Shown: in pieces, positions 9,264 to 17,376 of the stretch
Layout of the letters: each line of letters opens with the position of its first letter
Numbering within the stretch: the first letter of the stretch is position 1
Source: Mesorhizobium sp. LMG 17147
Lineage (GTDB): Bacteria; Pseudomonadota; Alphaproteobacteria; Rhizobiales; Rhizobiaceae
DNA: 64,000 nt
NCBI RefSeq assembly: GCF_024297145.1
Contig: NZ_JANCTC010000006.1
Location: forward strand, 248,001-312,000
Direction of reading: 5' to 3'
The notes under the pieces: model-generated
Seen by the model: only the letters and a program-made list of their open reading frames with translations
Told to the model about the DNA's origin: nothing
Databases searched by the model: none
Translations under genes and position numbers: made by a program

Positions 9264-11429
9264 ATGGATCACGTCAAAGTCGACCTGAAAAATTGCTACG
9301 GGATTAAGTCCCTTCAGCGAGATTTTGATTTCAGCAAGACCCGAGCCTACGCCCTTTACGCCCCTAACGGCGTGATGAAATCGTCCCTTGCGAAAACGTT
9401 CCAAGACGTGGCGGCCAACAGGCCGTCCGAGGATCGCATTTTCAAAACTCGCAAAACAGAGCGTCATGTCATCGATGAGAGCGGGGCGGAGATCGATGGC
9501 GACAGGGTGCTTGTGGTAATCCCCTATGACCAAGAACTAGGCATCACTGCAAAAACCTCCACGCTGCTGCTCGATCCGAAGATGAAGCGTGAATATGACG
9601 ATCTACTTCGTGCGACGGCGGACGCTAGAACGGCCTTGGTCGCGGCCATTAAAGCGCAATCAGGCACCAAGAAGAATCCTGAGGAAGAGATATCTGCTGC
9701 AATTATGCAGAGTCAGACCGAATTCGATCAGGCGTTGATACGCGTGAAGCGAGAGGTGGAAGAGCAAAAAGATAATTTGTTTGCTGCTGTTCCGTATGAC
9801 ACGATTTTCAATGACAAAGTTATGGCGGCACTAAACACGAAGGATCTGAAAAGCGCCGTTCGGGATTATATGAAGCAGTATAATGACCTTTTGGCGTCGT
9901 CCACCTACTTCAAGCGTGGTACGTTTGACTACTACAACGCCGGCCAGATAGCCAAAAGTCTAACCGACAACGGTTTCTTTGATGCCAAGCACACCGTAAA
10001 CCTGAATTCGGCATCTGGGAATCGGGAAATCACCAATGAGATCGAGCTAGAAGGGGTGATCGCGGAGGAGAAGGACGCAATCCTATCCGATGCAAAGCTT
10101 CGCAAAAAGTTCGATGATGTAGCAAAACAATTGCAGAAGAATGCAGAGCTCCGAGCATTTTGCGACTACATAAAGGACGAAGAGGCCTTACTGGCGAGAA
10201 TGGCCAATCCGGAGCGCCTGCGTCAGGACGTTCTTAAGTCGTACCTAAAGACGAACGAAGCTCTCTATACCGACTGGATGGCGAAGTATGACGCCGCCGC
10301 TGCTAGGCGGAAGGTGCTTGAGAAGGCTGCCAAAGCACAACAGAGCCAGTGGAAAAAGGTTATTGAAATATTCAATGATCGATTCGTTGTGCCCTTCAAG
10401 CTAGAGGCCAAGAACGAAGCTGAGGTTACGCTCGGGCAGACATCAATTATTGAACTGGGATTCACCTATATCGACGGCCAGGAAACTGCGGAACTGCAAA
10501 AAAGCGACCTCCTTCAATCTCTCAGCACCGGAGAGCGAAAGGCGTTCTACATCCTCAATGTCATATTCGAGATTGAGACGCGCATTAAAAACAAGACCGA
10601 AACGCTCATCGTAGTTGACGATATCGCCGACTCGTTTGATTATCAGAATAAGTACGCGATTATTGAATACCTTAAAGACATCAGCGAGGATGGGCTTTTT
10701 AAACTAATAATAATGACTCATAACTTTGATTTCTTTAGAACAATTGAGAGCCGTTTCGTTAACTACAAGGCCTGCCTAATAGCATTGCGCGGCGATACAG
10801 GCATCACGTTAACTCAAGCCCTCGGAATTAGGAATATATTTACTAGAGACTGGAAGCTAGCCTTCTTTAAGGAGAACAAGAAGAAAATCGCCTGCATCCC
10901 ATTTTTGCGAAATCTCGTAGAAATGACTGTTGGAGAGAAGTCACCCGTATTTATAAAGTTAACATCCATGCTTCACTGGAAGGGAGATAGTGATAAGATA
11001 AGGGTGGCCGACATTGACAAGATCTACAATGACCTTTGTCAGACCGCCGATAAGTCGGATAATCCCACCGATCTTATTTATGACCTGATCATCGCGCAGG
11101 CAGAGGACTCCGTGGCGAATCCTGGCGGGGGCTTGGAGAACAAGGTGGTTCTGGCTATTGCAATCCGGCTGCTTGCTGAACGCTTCATGATCGACAGGAT
11201 CGCCGATCCGGCAGCGGTGGCCGCGATTGATGAGAAGCAAACCGCAAAACTCATAAAGCTCTACAAGACCAAGTTTCCGGGCGAGACCGAGAGTATCGCA
11301 GTCCTCGATCGAGTGGCACTCATGACACCGGAGAACATCCATGTGAACTCGTTTATGTACGAGCCGATCATAGATATGTCCGACGACAGTCTCAGAAAGC
11401 TCTATGGCCGAGTGAAAATCCTCAAATAA
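9264..11429 (+). CDS. ABC-type AAA ATPase (AAA_13-like) with non-canonical Walker A
   Basis: A 721-residue SMC/ABC-like ATPase. The P-loop region reads YAPNGVMKSS (32-41), with Met where Walker A normally has Gly before Lys39. A long, mostly helical middle (about 105-370) could form a coiled-coil arm. The ABC signature LSTGER starts at 420, Walker B TLIVVDDI ends with D452-D453 rather than Asp-Glu, and H486 in IIMTHNFDF fits the switch histidine. The last ~200 residues are an unrecognised domain and may be an effector. The gene is visibly more AT-rich (runs such as aaactaataataatg) than the core genome. Lying beside a Type IIL enzyme on an element, it may be a defence ATPase; this is inference. 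Confidence 0.8.
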   Translation: MDHVKVDLKNCYGIKSLQRDFDFSKTRAYALYAPNGVMKSSLAKTFQDVAANRPSEDRIFKTRKTERHVIDESGAEIDGDRVLVVIPYDQELGITAKTSTLLLDPKMKREYDDLLRATADARTALVAAIKAQSGTKKNPEEEISAAIMQSQTEFDQALIRVKREVEEQKDNLFAAVPYDTIFNDKVMAALNTKDLKSAVRDYMKQYNDLLASSTYFKRGTFDYYNAGQIAKSLTDNGFFDAKHTVNLNSASGNREITNEIELEGVIAEEKDAILSDAKLRKKFDDVAKQLQKNAELRAFCDYIKDEEALLARMANPERLRQDVLKSYLKTNEALYTDWMAKYDAAAARRKVLEKAAKAQQSQWKKVIEIFNDRFVVPFKLEAKNEAEVTLGQTSIIELGFTYIDGQETAELQKSDLLQSLSTGERKAFYILNVIFEIETRIKNKTETLIVVDDIADSFDYQNKYAIIEYLKDISEDGLFKLIIMTHNFDFFRTIESRFVNYKACLIALRGDTGITLTQALGIRNIFTRDWKLAFFKENKKKIACIPFLRNLVEMTVGEKSPVFIKLTSMLHWKGDSDKIRVADIDKIYNDLCQTADKSDNPTDLIYDLIIAQAEDSVANPGGGLENKVVLAIAIRLLAERFMIDRIADPAAVAAIDEKQTAKLIKLYKTKFPGETESIAVLDRVALMTPENIHVNSFMYEPIIDMSDDSLRKLYGRVKILK

Positions 11430-11566
11430 GCCAAGGTACCGCCGACAGATCTGAGACCTCGGCCGGCATCGCGGCCGATGCAAGGGGAGGGACGCTATCG
11501 AGCAAATTTCAAGACCGATGCCTTATGTGGCACGGCCTTCCAGAGCGCCGTCTCCCGTCCCAAGGT

Positions 11567-12136
11567 CTATTCTTCTGCAGGGACGGTCGTTTGCAAGCTC
11601 GCGCTCTGTACCCAGCGCGTGCGGTTCGTTTTGCGCTCGTGTATAGCCAGGAACAGAGCTCGTCCGTTGCTCAGCAGCGCGAGTGCGTCGCTGGTAAAGC
11701 GTGGTGAGACACGAAGCCAAGCTGTCCAGCGTGGCTCACCGCGGATCTTGTCCATGAGCCCCGTGCCCGGAGGTGGCTTGTAGATCGGGATCTGCCTACC
11801 GCGGTATTGACGATATTTGGGCGAGCCATACTCGTCGCGCTCCTGCACATCCTTGAGCGTCGCACGAATGTCGCCTGAGTCCAAGTTGTCGCCATAGATT
11901 GTGACCTCATAGGTGTCGCCCGCCCGTTCCTCCGGGCAGGTGGATATTCCGGCGACCGTCAGTCGAGTAGCGAACCGATACAGTGGGTCGTCATCATCTG
12001 AGTTCCAGGTGGACTCCGGCATGTAGACGCTGTAGTTGACGGCAGCTTCGACGCTCGCCTCGCAGTGTTCTACTCTGATGGCGAGATGCGTGTGTTCGTC
12101 TTCGTGCCTTTTCTGGCGCTTCGTCTTGCGGGGCAT
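11567..12136 (-). CDS. conserved-looking protein of unknown function
   Basis: A 189-residue soluble protein with a very basic N-terminus (MPRKTKRQKRHEDEH), then a compact alpha/beta-looking body containing YEVTIYGDNLDSGDIRATL, a YRGRQIPIYKPPPGTG loop and WTAWLRVSPRFTSDALALL. Regular composition and an uninterrupted frame support coding. It is convergent with the ATPase at 9264 and is the last gene before the tRNA-Asn. I do not recognise the family. Confidence 0.6.
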   Translation of the reverse strand: MPRKTKRQKRHEDEHTHLAIRVEHCEASVEAAVNYSVYMPESTWNSDDDDPLYRFATRLTVAGISTCPEERAGDTYEVTIYGDNLDSGDIRATLKDVQERDEYGSPKYRQYRGRQIPIYKPPPGTGLMDKIRGEPRWTAWLRVSPRFTSDALALLSNGRALFLAIHERKTNRTRWVQSASLQTTVPAEE

Positions 12137-12458
12137 GGGATCATCCGCCTAGCTGTTCATCGATGGATGATGACTTGAGAGCCATCCACACAACCTTCGC
12201 GCATCGTAGCCCAAATCAGGCGACAGATTGCGGTTTTGTGGGCGAATGCTGCTGCGACTCGGCACGCCCAAGGGGAATCGACCCCCTATTACCGCCGTGA
12301 AAGGGCATTGGGCGACGGTGAAGTTCGTCCAAAGCCATCCGTTACGCTGATCGCGGCAATCATCAGAACAGGTGCATAGCGAAACCAAATTCTGTAGATA
12401 TGCTGTAGATCGGCCGTTTTCCGGAGCTTTTTAGGATGGGCTAAGTCTTTGAAAAGAT
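12137..12458. other. intergenic end of the accessory region
   Basis: About 320 bases between the unknown protein at 11567-12136 and the 3' end of tRNA-Asn. I see no credible gene, no integrase and no repeat of the tRNA 3' sequence. If the accessory block is an integrated element, its att junction should lie here or at the tRNA 3' end. Confidence 0.5.
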
Positions 12459-12533
12459 TGGCTCCCCGGGCCGGATTCGAACCAGCGACCAACCGGTTAA
12501 CAGCCGGTTGCTCTACCACTGAGCTACCGGGGA
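12459..12533 (-). tRNA. tRNA-Asn (GTT), CCA encoded
   Basis: On the minus strand the sequence starts TCCCCGGTAGCTCAG, has the anticodon arm CCGGCTGTTAACCGG with anticodon GTT, the T-arm GGTTCGAATCC, and an acceptor closing CCGGGGA-G-CCA. All four arms pair and the length of 75 with CCA is normal. Its 3' end faces the accessory region, the orientation expected if the gene serves as an integration site. Confidence 0.95.
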
Positions 12534-12752
12534 ACAGAGGCTCTTGCGTGAGTGGGGCAGCCTATAGCAAACCCGTTTCGGCTTTGCAAAGAAGCATTTC
12601 GCATTTTTTCGACGCTTTTTGGCGCGAGGCTTCCTGGCAGTGGCCGGCAAGCGCCCTCATATGAGCTGTCTCTCGCCTGTCACGGAACGGAAAAGGCCGT
12701 TGCGGCTTTCTCCGGGTGATGGCCTACTGATGCAAACGGATCGACATTTCAC

Positions 12753-13013
12753 ATGACGGCAATGAGCGACGACCAGCCACCAGCCCGGAAAATCTCGGTC
12801 TTCGGCCGCCAGTTCACCATGCCGCGCTCGCGCGGCCTCCGGATTGCGATCGGCGTCGTGCTGATCATCGGCGGCATTCTCGGCTTCCTGCCGATCCTGG
12901 GTTTCTGGATGGTGCCGATCGGATTGCTGGTCCTCTCCTACGAATTCGCGTTGGTGCGCCGTCACCGGCGCCGCTTCGTCGTCTGGTGGGAGCGACGCCG
13001 CCGGCCGGATTGA
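12753..13013 (+). CDS. small membrane protein, PGPGW-like
   Basis: An 86-residue protein with a polar N-terminus, a hydrophobic region of about 30 residues (RIAIGVVLIIGGILGFLPIL then GFWMVPIGLLVLSYEFA) that could make two short helices, and a strongly basic tail (RRHRRRF...RRRRRPD). The hydrophobic core recalls the putative transmembrane PGPGW family. The basic tail suggests Nin-Cin topology. Function unknown. An internal ATG (MSDDQPP) 4 codons in is an alternative start. Confidence 0.65.
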   Translation: MTAMSDDQPPARKISVFGRQFTMPRSRGLRIAIGVVLIIGGILGFLPILGFWMVPIGLLVLSYEFALVRRHRRRFVVWWERRRRPD

Positions 13014-13068
13014 GGTTGCCCTGCTGACAGGCGGGAAACAGGGTAATTGTTTGAGAGCGGCGTGGTCA

Positions 13069-13269
13069 TCACCGAGGCTGGTCGAAACAGCTTTCCAGGC
13101 GTTCGCAGAGCTCCTTGAGAACGGCGGTAGCCGATGCCAGCCGCGCCCGGTCGCGCGGCGGCAGGCTGTTTGCGCCTTCTACGCTGAGGCGATCGATGGC
13201 ATAGCGCACAAGCTCTGCAGACTGCGACAATCCGCGCGGTGTGCCGTCTTTCGTAGCTGCTCGACCCAT
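13069..13269 (-). CDS. small soluble protein of unknown function
   Basis: A 66-residue frame starting MGRAATKDGTPRGLSQSAEL, with AAGG correctly placed before the ATG; a longer in-frame reading to 13332 has no comparable site. It is predicted helical (LVRYAIDRLSVEGANSLPPR, then ATAVLKELCERLESCF). Spacing and composition fit a real small gene, but I recognise no family. Confidence 0.5.
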   Translation of the reverse strand: MGRAATKDGTPRGLSQSAELVRYAIDRLSVEGANSLPPRDRARLASATAVLKELCERLESCFDQPR

Positions 13270-13485
13270 GGCGGAACCCTTCTTTCTGCCCAACGTGGCC
13301 GCCGGTTTCGGGTTCCTGTCGCCGAGGATCATCCTTAACGATAAGCTAATATGTTATTGCTAGCATGGCATTGCATTGATAAGCAGTGCCTCGATGTCGG
13401 AAGAACCGTTGGGAATGCATGGTGGCCGCTTGACGGCATTTTCGCCGCAACCTATTGGAGCCGGGTGGAACGCCGGGAGCAATGA

Positions 13486-13559
13486 GGCCTCGTGGCGGAG
13501 TGGTTACGCAGAGGACTGCAAATCCTTGCACCCCGGTTCGATTCCGGGCGAGGCCTCCA
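13486..13559 (+). tRNA. tRNA-Cys (GCA), CCA encoded
   Basis: GGCCTCGTGGCGGAGTGG start, anticodon arm with ACTGCAAAT (anticodon GCA), T-arm GGTTCGATTCC, acceptor closing CGAGGCC-T-CCA. All arms pair and the length is 74 with CCA. The open frame running through it (from 13376) joins artificially to the downstream methyltransferase. Confidence 0.95.
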
Positions 13560-13648
13560 ATGCCCGAGCTCCCGCGCGTCAGCGCCAGGGGGCTTCAGTT
13601 CCGGTCGAAACAGCCGCGGCCTTTGCGCGGCAAGCGGATGGTTGGAAC

Positions 13649-14317
13649 ATGAGCGCTGATTTTGCCGAACGCCGGGTGAAGATGGTCGACGGCCAGATCC
13701 GCACCACCGACGTGACCAGCGCACCGCTGCTCGAGGCTATGCTTGTCGTGCCGCGCGAGGCCTTTGTTGCCCCCGGCCAGCGTGACCTTGCCTATATCGA
13801 CGAGGACATCCACATTGCCGATACGGCCGACGGTCCGCGCTATCTGATGGAACCGTCGCCATTGGCCAAGCTGATGCAGCTGGCCGATATCGGCCCAAGC
13901 GATTCGGCACTCGATGTCGGCTGCGGCACCGGCTATCCGGCGGCGATCCTGTCGCGGCTGGCAAGGTCCGTGGTGGCGCTGGAAAGCGATCCGGCGCTGG
14001 CCGAGACTGCCACTTCGACGCTTGCGGCGCTGGGTTGCGGCAATGTCACCGTGGTCCAGGGACCGTTGCCGCAGGGGCATGCCGACAAGGCGCCTTACGA
14101 CGTCATCCTGATCGGTGGCAGCGTCGGCGAGGTGCCGGCGGCGCTGTTCGACCAGCTTGCCGAAGGCGGCCGACTCGTCGCCGTGGAAGGGCAGGGCAAT
14201 TCGGGCGTAGCCCGGCTTTTTTTTAAGACTGGGGGGGTTGTAACGGGAAGACGCGCATTTAATGCGGCAATTAAGCCACTACCGGGATTCGAACGCATTC
14301 CCGCCTTCGAATTCTGA
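13649..14317 (+). CDS. protein-L-isoaspartate methyltransferase family protein
   Basis: A 222-residue class I SAM-dependent methyltransferase of the PIMT family: MVDGQIRTTDVTS N-terminal segment, motif I LDVGCGTGYPAAIL, then VVALESDP and the DVILIGGSVGEVP region. The ATG at 13649 is chosen because the family starts near 'FAERRVKMVDGQ'; anything earlier would read through tRNA-Cys. This branch, which usually sits upstream of a TolC gene in rhizobia, is distinct from the canonical Pcm at 40635 and may not repair isoaspartate. A T8 run (14217-14224) and a G7 run (14231-14237) lie close together in the coding sequence, but the frame continues normally through both. Confidence 0.85.
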   Translation: MSADFAERRVKMVDGQIRTTDVTSAPLLEAMLVVPREAFVAPGQRDLAYIDEDIHIADTADGPRYLMEPSPLAKLMQLADIGPSDSALDVGCGTGYPAAILSRLARSVVALESDPALAETATSTLAALGCGNVTVVQGPLPQGHADKAPYDVILIGGSVGEVPAALFDQLAEGGRLVAVEGQGNSGVARLFFKTGGVVTGRRAFNAAIKPLPGFERIPAFEF

Positions 14318-14488
14318 GTGATTTTGCCTTGCAGCGAAGGCGCTGTCATGATCGCTTGCGTTTGAACAATCGTTGCTGATCTGCATAACCGGGCGTTTCT
14401 GGGGGCTTTCAGCGGGGGAACGATAAAAAACGCGGCGCCGGCTGATCAGAAGGAGAAGCCAGCGTGGCGCAGTTCCCGTGCAAAACGA

Positions 14489-15895
14489 ATGAGGGAATAT
14501 AACGTGCCGTCTGTACGCAAGTTACTTTTTACCGCCGTCCTCGTTTCGGCGACCGCGCTGTCTCCACTGGCCGCCTCGGCCGAAACCATTCTCGGGGCGC
14601 TTTCAAAGGCCTATCAGAACAATTCCTCGCTTAATTCTTCACGCGCCGGCGTTCGCGTCACCGACGAGGGCGTTGCCATCGCCAAGTCCGGCTGGCGCCC
14701 GACCGTAACGGGTTCCGCGGACATCGACTACACCAGCACCCACGTCAATGGTACTAGTCGAACCGCGCGCATAACCACGGGCAACTTTGGCGTCCAGATC
14801 AACCAAACCCTGTTCGACGGCTTCCAGACCAAGAACAACGTCGCTGCCGCTGAAGCGCGGGTCCGCGCTTCGTTCGAAAGCCTGCGCAACACCGAAGAGA
14901 ACACGCTGTTCAACGCAGCGAGCGCCTATATGGATGTGATCCGCGACCGCCAGATTGCGGTGCTGACCGAACAGAACCTGCAATTCCTGACCGAGCAGGC
15001 GCGTGCGGCGCGTTCGCGCTTCGAGGTCGGCGAGGGTACCCGCACCGACGTCGCGCAAGCCGACGCCCAGCGTGCCTCCGCGGTGGCGCAGTTGAGTGCC
15101 GCCCGCGCCACGGCACTGGCAAGTGCTGCGACCTATCGCCAGATCGTCGGCGACGAGCCGGGCAGGCTCAGGCCGGCTTCGCCGCTTTCGAAGCTGTTGC
15201 CGTCGAGCCTCGATGCGGCGATCGCGATCGCGTCGGCCGAGCATCCGGCCATCCTCGCCACCGCGCATCTGGTCGACGCGGCGGCGTTTTCGGTGAAATC
15301 GGCCGAAGGCGCGTTGCTGCCGCAGCTTTCGGCCAGCGCCGGCGTCTCCAGCGACTATCGCAACACGGTTCCAGGCGTCCTTGGGGCGTCGCAGGATGGC
15401 ACCAGGACGTCGGCGAACATCGGCGCCACGCTGATCGTGCCGATCTATTCGGGCGGACGGACCTCGGCGACCGTTCGCCAGTCGAAGGAATCGCTCAGCC
15501 AGGCCCGTATCGAGGTCGATGTCAGTCGCGACCAAGTGCGCCAGGCTGTGACCTCGGCATGGTCGCAATACACCGCCGCGCAGCAAAGCGTCACGGCCAA
15601 CCGGCAGGTGGTCGCCGCCGCACAGCTTGCCCTGAACGGCGTCATCGAAGAGCGCAATGTCGGCCAGCGCACCACGCTCGACGTGCTCAACGCGCAGGCG
15701 ACCCTCATCACCGCCAAGATCAATCTTGTCAGCGCCGAACGAGACGTTGTGGTGGCGAGCTATGCCATCCTCTCGGCGGTTGGCCATTTGTCCGCAGACC
15801 GGCTTGCGCTCAATGTGACGAAGTACAGGCCCGAAGAGCATTACAATGCCGTCAAGGACAAGTGGATCGGCCTGCGCACGCCGGACGGCCGCTGA
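14489..15895 (+). CDS. tolC: TolC-family outer membrane channel
   Basis: A 468-residue outer-membrane efflux/secretion channel. It has a signal peptide (KLLFTAVLVSATALSPLAASA, cleavage near residue 31), two tandem OEP repeats (about 35-240 and 250-450), and the TolC-type phrases GVQINQTLFDGFQT and LIVPIYSGGRTSATV. It would form a trimeric tunnel serving type I secretion and RND pumps; rhizobial and Brucella homologs are called BepC/TolC. A GTG five codons in is an alternative start. The PIMT-family gene lies 171 bases upstream. Confidence 0.92.
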   Translation: MREYNVPSVRKLLFTAVLVSATALSPLAASAETILGALSKAYQNNSSLNSSRAGVRVTDEGVAIAKSGWRPTVTGSADIDYTSTHVNGTSRTARITTGNFGVQINQTLFDGFQTKNNVAAAEARVRASFESLRNTEENTLFNAASAYMDVIRDRQIAVLTEQNLQFLTEQARAARSRFEVGEGTRTDVAQADAQRASAVAQLSAARATALASAATYRQIVGDEPGRLRPASPLSKLLPSSLDAAIAIASAEHPAILATAHLVDAAAFSVKSAEGALLPQLSASAGVSSDYRNTVPGVLGASQDGTRTSANIGATLIVPIYSGGRTSATVRQSKESLSQARIEVDVSRDQVRQAVTSAWSQYTAAQQSVTANRQVVAAAQLALNGVIEERNVGQRTTLDVLNAQATLITAKINLVSAERDVVVASYAILSAVGHLSADRLALNVTKYRPEEHYNAVKDKWIGLRTPDGR

Positions 15896-15913
15896 TCGCC
15901 AGGCCGTGTCTTC

Positions 15914-15940
15914 AGCCCGCGCTCGAACGACGCGCGGGCT
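15914..15940 (+). terminator. hairpin after tolC
   Basis: A perfect 9-bp stem (AGCCCGCGC / GCGCGGGCT) with a 9-base loop, 18 bases after the tolC stop. No strong T-run follows, so it may be a weak intrinsic terminator or a 3'-end protecting hairpin. Confidence 0.5.
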
Positions 15941-16094
15941 TCAACTCCCGACCCTAATCTGTTGAAATCCGAGATGTCGCCAGATTGGGGATTCTCGCAA
16001 GGCGTTCCGTCGGTTACGCTGTTGCCATGATTCGAATCCGGCGTTTGCCGGACAGGAAATCTGAGAACGAGTCACAAGGGCGGCGGATGTGACG

Positions 16095-16985
16095 ATGGCG
16101 ACGGCGAGCAGCGTACAGCGCGAACCTTCCATGGAAGAGATACTGGCTTCCATCAGAAGGATCATCGAGGACAGCGATACCGGCCGCAAGCAGCCGGGCG
16201 AAGCGGACGAGCTGCGCCAGGATCTGCAACCGGCACCGGCAGCCGGACGCACGGCGGAGGCGGATGCGTTCCGCTCCGAACTGCGCGGCGGACTGGAGAT
16301 CGCCAAGCCGGCCACGCGGGCCGAGGTGCAGCCAACGGCCGCGCCGGTCATTGAGCGCCTGGAAACGCCGCTCCGCCCCGGCCCGGCAAAAGCACCGGTG
16401 ACGCTGGCTGAGGTGAACGCCGCTCCCGCACCGGCCGCAAAGCCGGATCGGCCTGCGATGGCCAACGCTGGCGAGACGACCGACACCATCATTGCCGATT
16501 GGCGGCGCGAGATCGCCGCGGTCGGCGACGCGATGACCAAGCCGGAGCGCGCCGAGCCACCCCGGACGCCGGACGCCGAGCCGAAAGCCGAGGTTTTCGA
16601 GGATGAGGCGACTGCTGGACCTGCGCCGGAGCTTTCGGAAATTGAGCCGGAGCTTTCGGAAAGCGGCCCGGAACCTTCGAAAATCGGCCCGGAACCTTCG
16701 AAAATCGGCCCGGAATCTTCGAAAGTCGGATTGGCGCGTCCGGCGGGCAGCGAGCCGCCGCCCGCACGCCCGGCGATCCTTTCGGAGCATACGGGCCGGC
16801 AGGTTGCCGCCGCCTTCGGCGAGCTTTCCGACGCGTTTGCCAGCCGCAGCAAGAAGACCTTCGACGAGATGGCCGAGGAGATGCTGCGGCCCATGCTGCA
16901 GGACTGGCTGGACAACAACCTGCCGACGCTGGTCGAGCGACTGGTGCGCGAGGAAATCGAGCGCGTCGCGCGCGGCGCACAGTAG
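16095..16985 (+). CDS. popZ: cell-pole organizing protein PopZ (DUF2497)
   Basis: A 296-residue scaffold that self-assembles at cell poles and anchors the chromosome origin and cell-cycle regulators in alphaproteobacteria. The N-terminal binding helix (EPSMEEILASIRRIIEDSD, residues ~9-27) and C-terminal oligomerization helices (MLRPMLQDWLDNNLPTLVER near 265-284) are typical. The middle is Pro/Ala/Glu-rich and disordered, as expected, and contains short tandem repeats of the type PEPSKIG (around 16665-16730). A GTG two codons upstream (16089) is an alternative start. Valine tRNA synthetase follows, as in many Rhizobiales. Confidence 0.92.
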   Translation: MATASSVQREPSMEEILASIRRIIEDSDTGRKQPGEADELRQDLQPAPAAGRTAEADAFRSELRGGLEIAKPATRAEVQPTAAPVIERLETPLRPGPAKAPVTLAEVNAAPAPAAKPDRPAMANAGETTDTIIADWRREIAAVGDAMTKPERAEPPRTPDAEPKAEVFEDEATAGPAPELSEIEPELSESGPEPSKIGPEPSKIGPESSKVGLARPAGSEPPPARPAILSEHTGRQVAAAFGELSDAFASRSKKTFDEMAEEMLRPMLQDWLDNNLPTLVERLVREEIERVARGAQ

Positions 16986-17042
16986 CAGTTCGCAGGAAAC
17001 GCCGCCGATAGGCGGCTCGACCGGCGAATTGTCGAAGTCGGC

Positions 17043-17216
17043 GCTGCCCTTCATCCGCCTGCCGGCACCTTCTCCCCGCATAGTGACGGGGAGAAGGGGC
17101 TGGCCGCAACCTCGGCATTCTTTCCGCAACGCGGGAGGTTGACGAAATCGTTCGCGAAGGTGTCTTTCGCCCAGTCACCATACGGGGAGAAATGCCCGGC
17201 AGGGCAATGAGGGGCG
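17043..17216. repeat. palindromic intergenic element (MITE/RIME-like)
   Basis: The popZ-valS gap holds an imperfect inverted repeat of about 40 bases per arm (CTGCCGGCACCTTCTCCCCG on the left; its complement CGGGGAGAAATGCCCGGCAG on the right). The left arm is itself a hairpin (CCTTCTCCCC...GGGGAGAAGG). It resembles the element at 38347-38503 in core wording (CTGCCGG...TCTCCCC) and is of the type scattered in rhizobial genomes. The rest of the 391-base gap shows nothing else clear. Confidence 0.6.
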
Positions 17217-17376
17217 GTGCAAACCTGAAGCGATTGCCTTGCAACATTCAGTTCCGCGAGTTGCACCGAACCATCCCGGCGCTATCTATTGGCCATGCCG
17301 CCCTTGCGGTTGACTTGGCAACAACCTTCCGATTTACACCGGACCACAAATTCCGGACAGCGCGGACCGTTTTCCC

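Noticed and set aside
12289..12519. A 76-residue frame containing the tRNA-Asn
   Set aside because: Translation of the tRNA gene itself (the VEQPAVNRLVAGSNPARGA pattern is a familiar tRNA artefact).
13376..13648. N-terminal extension of the PIMT-family gene
   Set aside because: It translates through tRNA-Cys; the real start is 13649.
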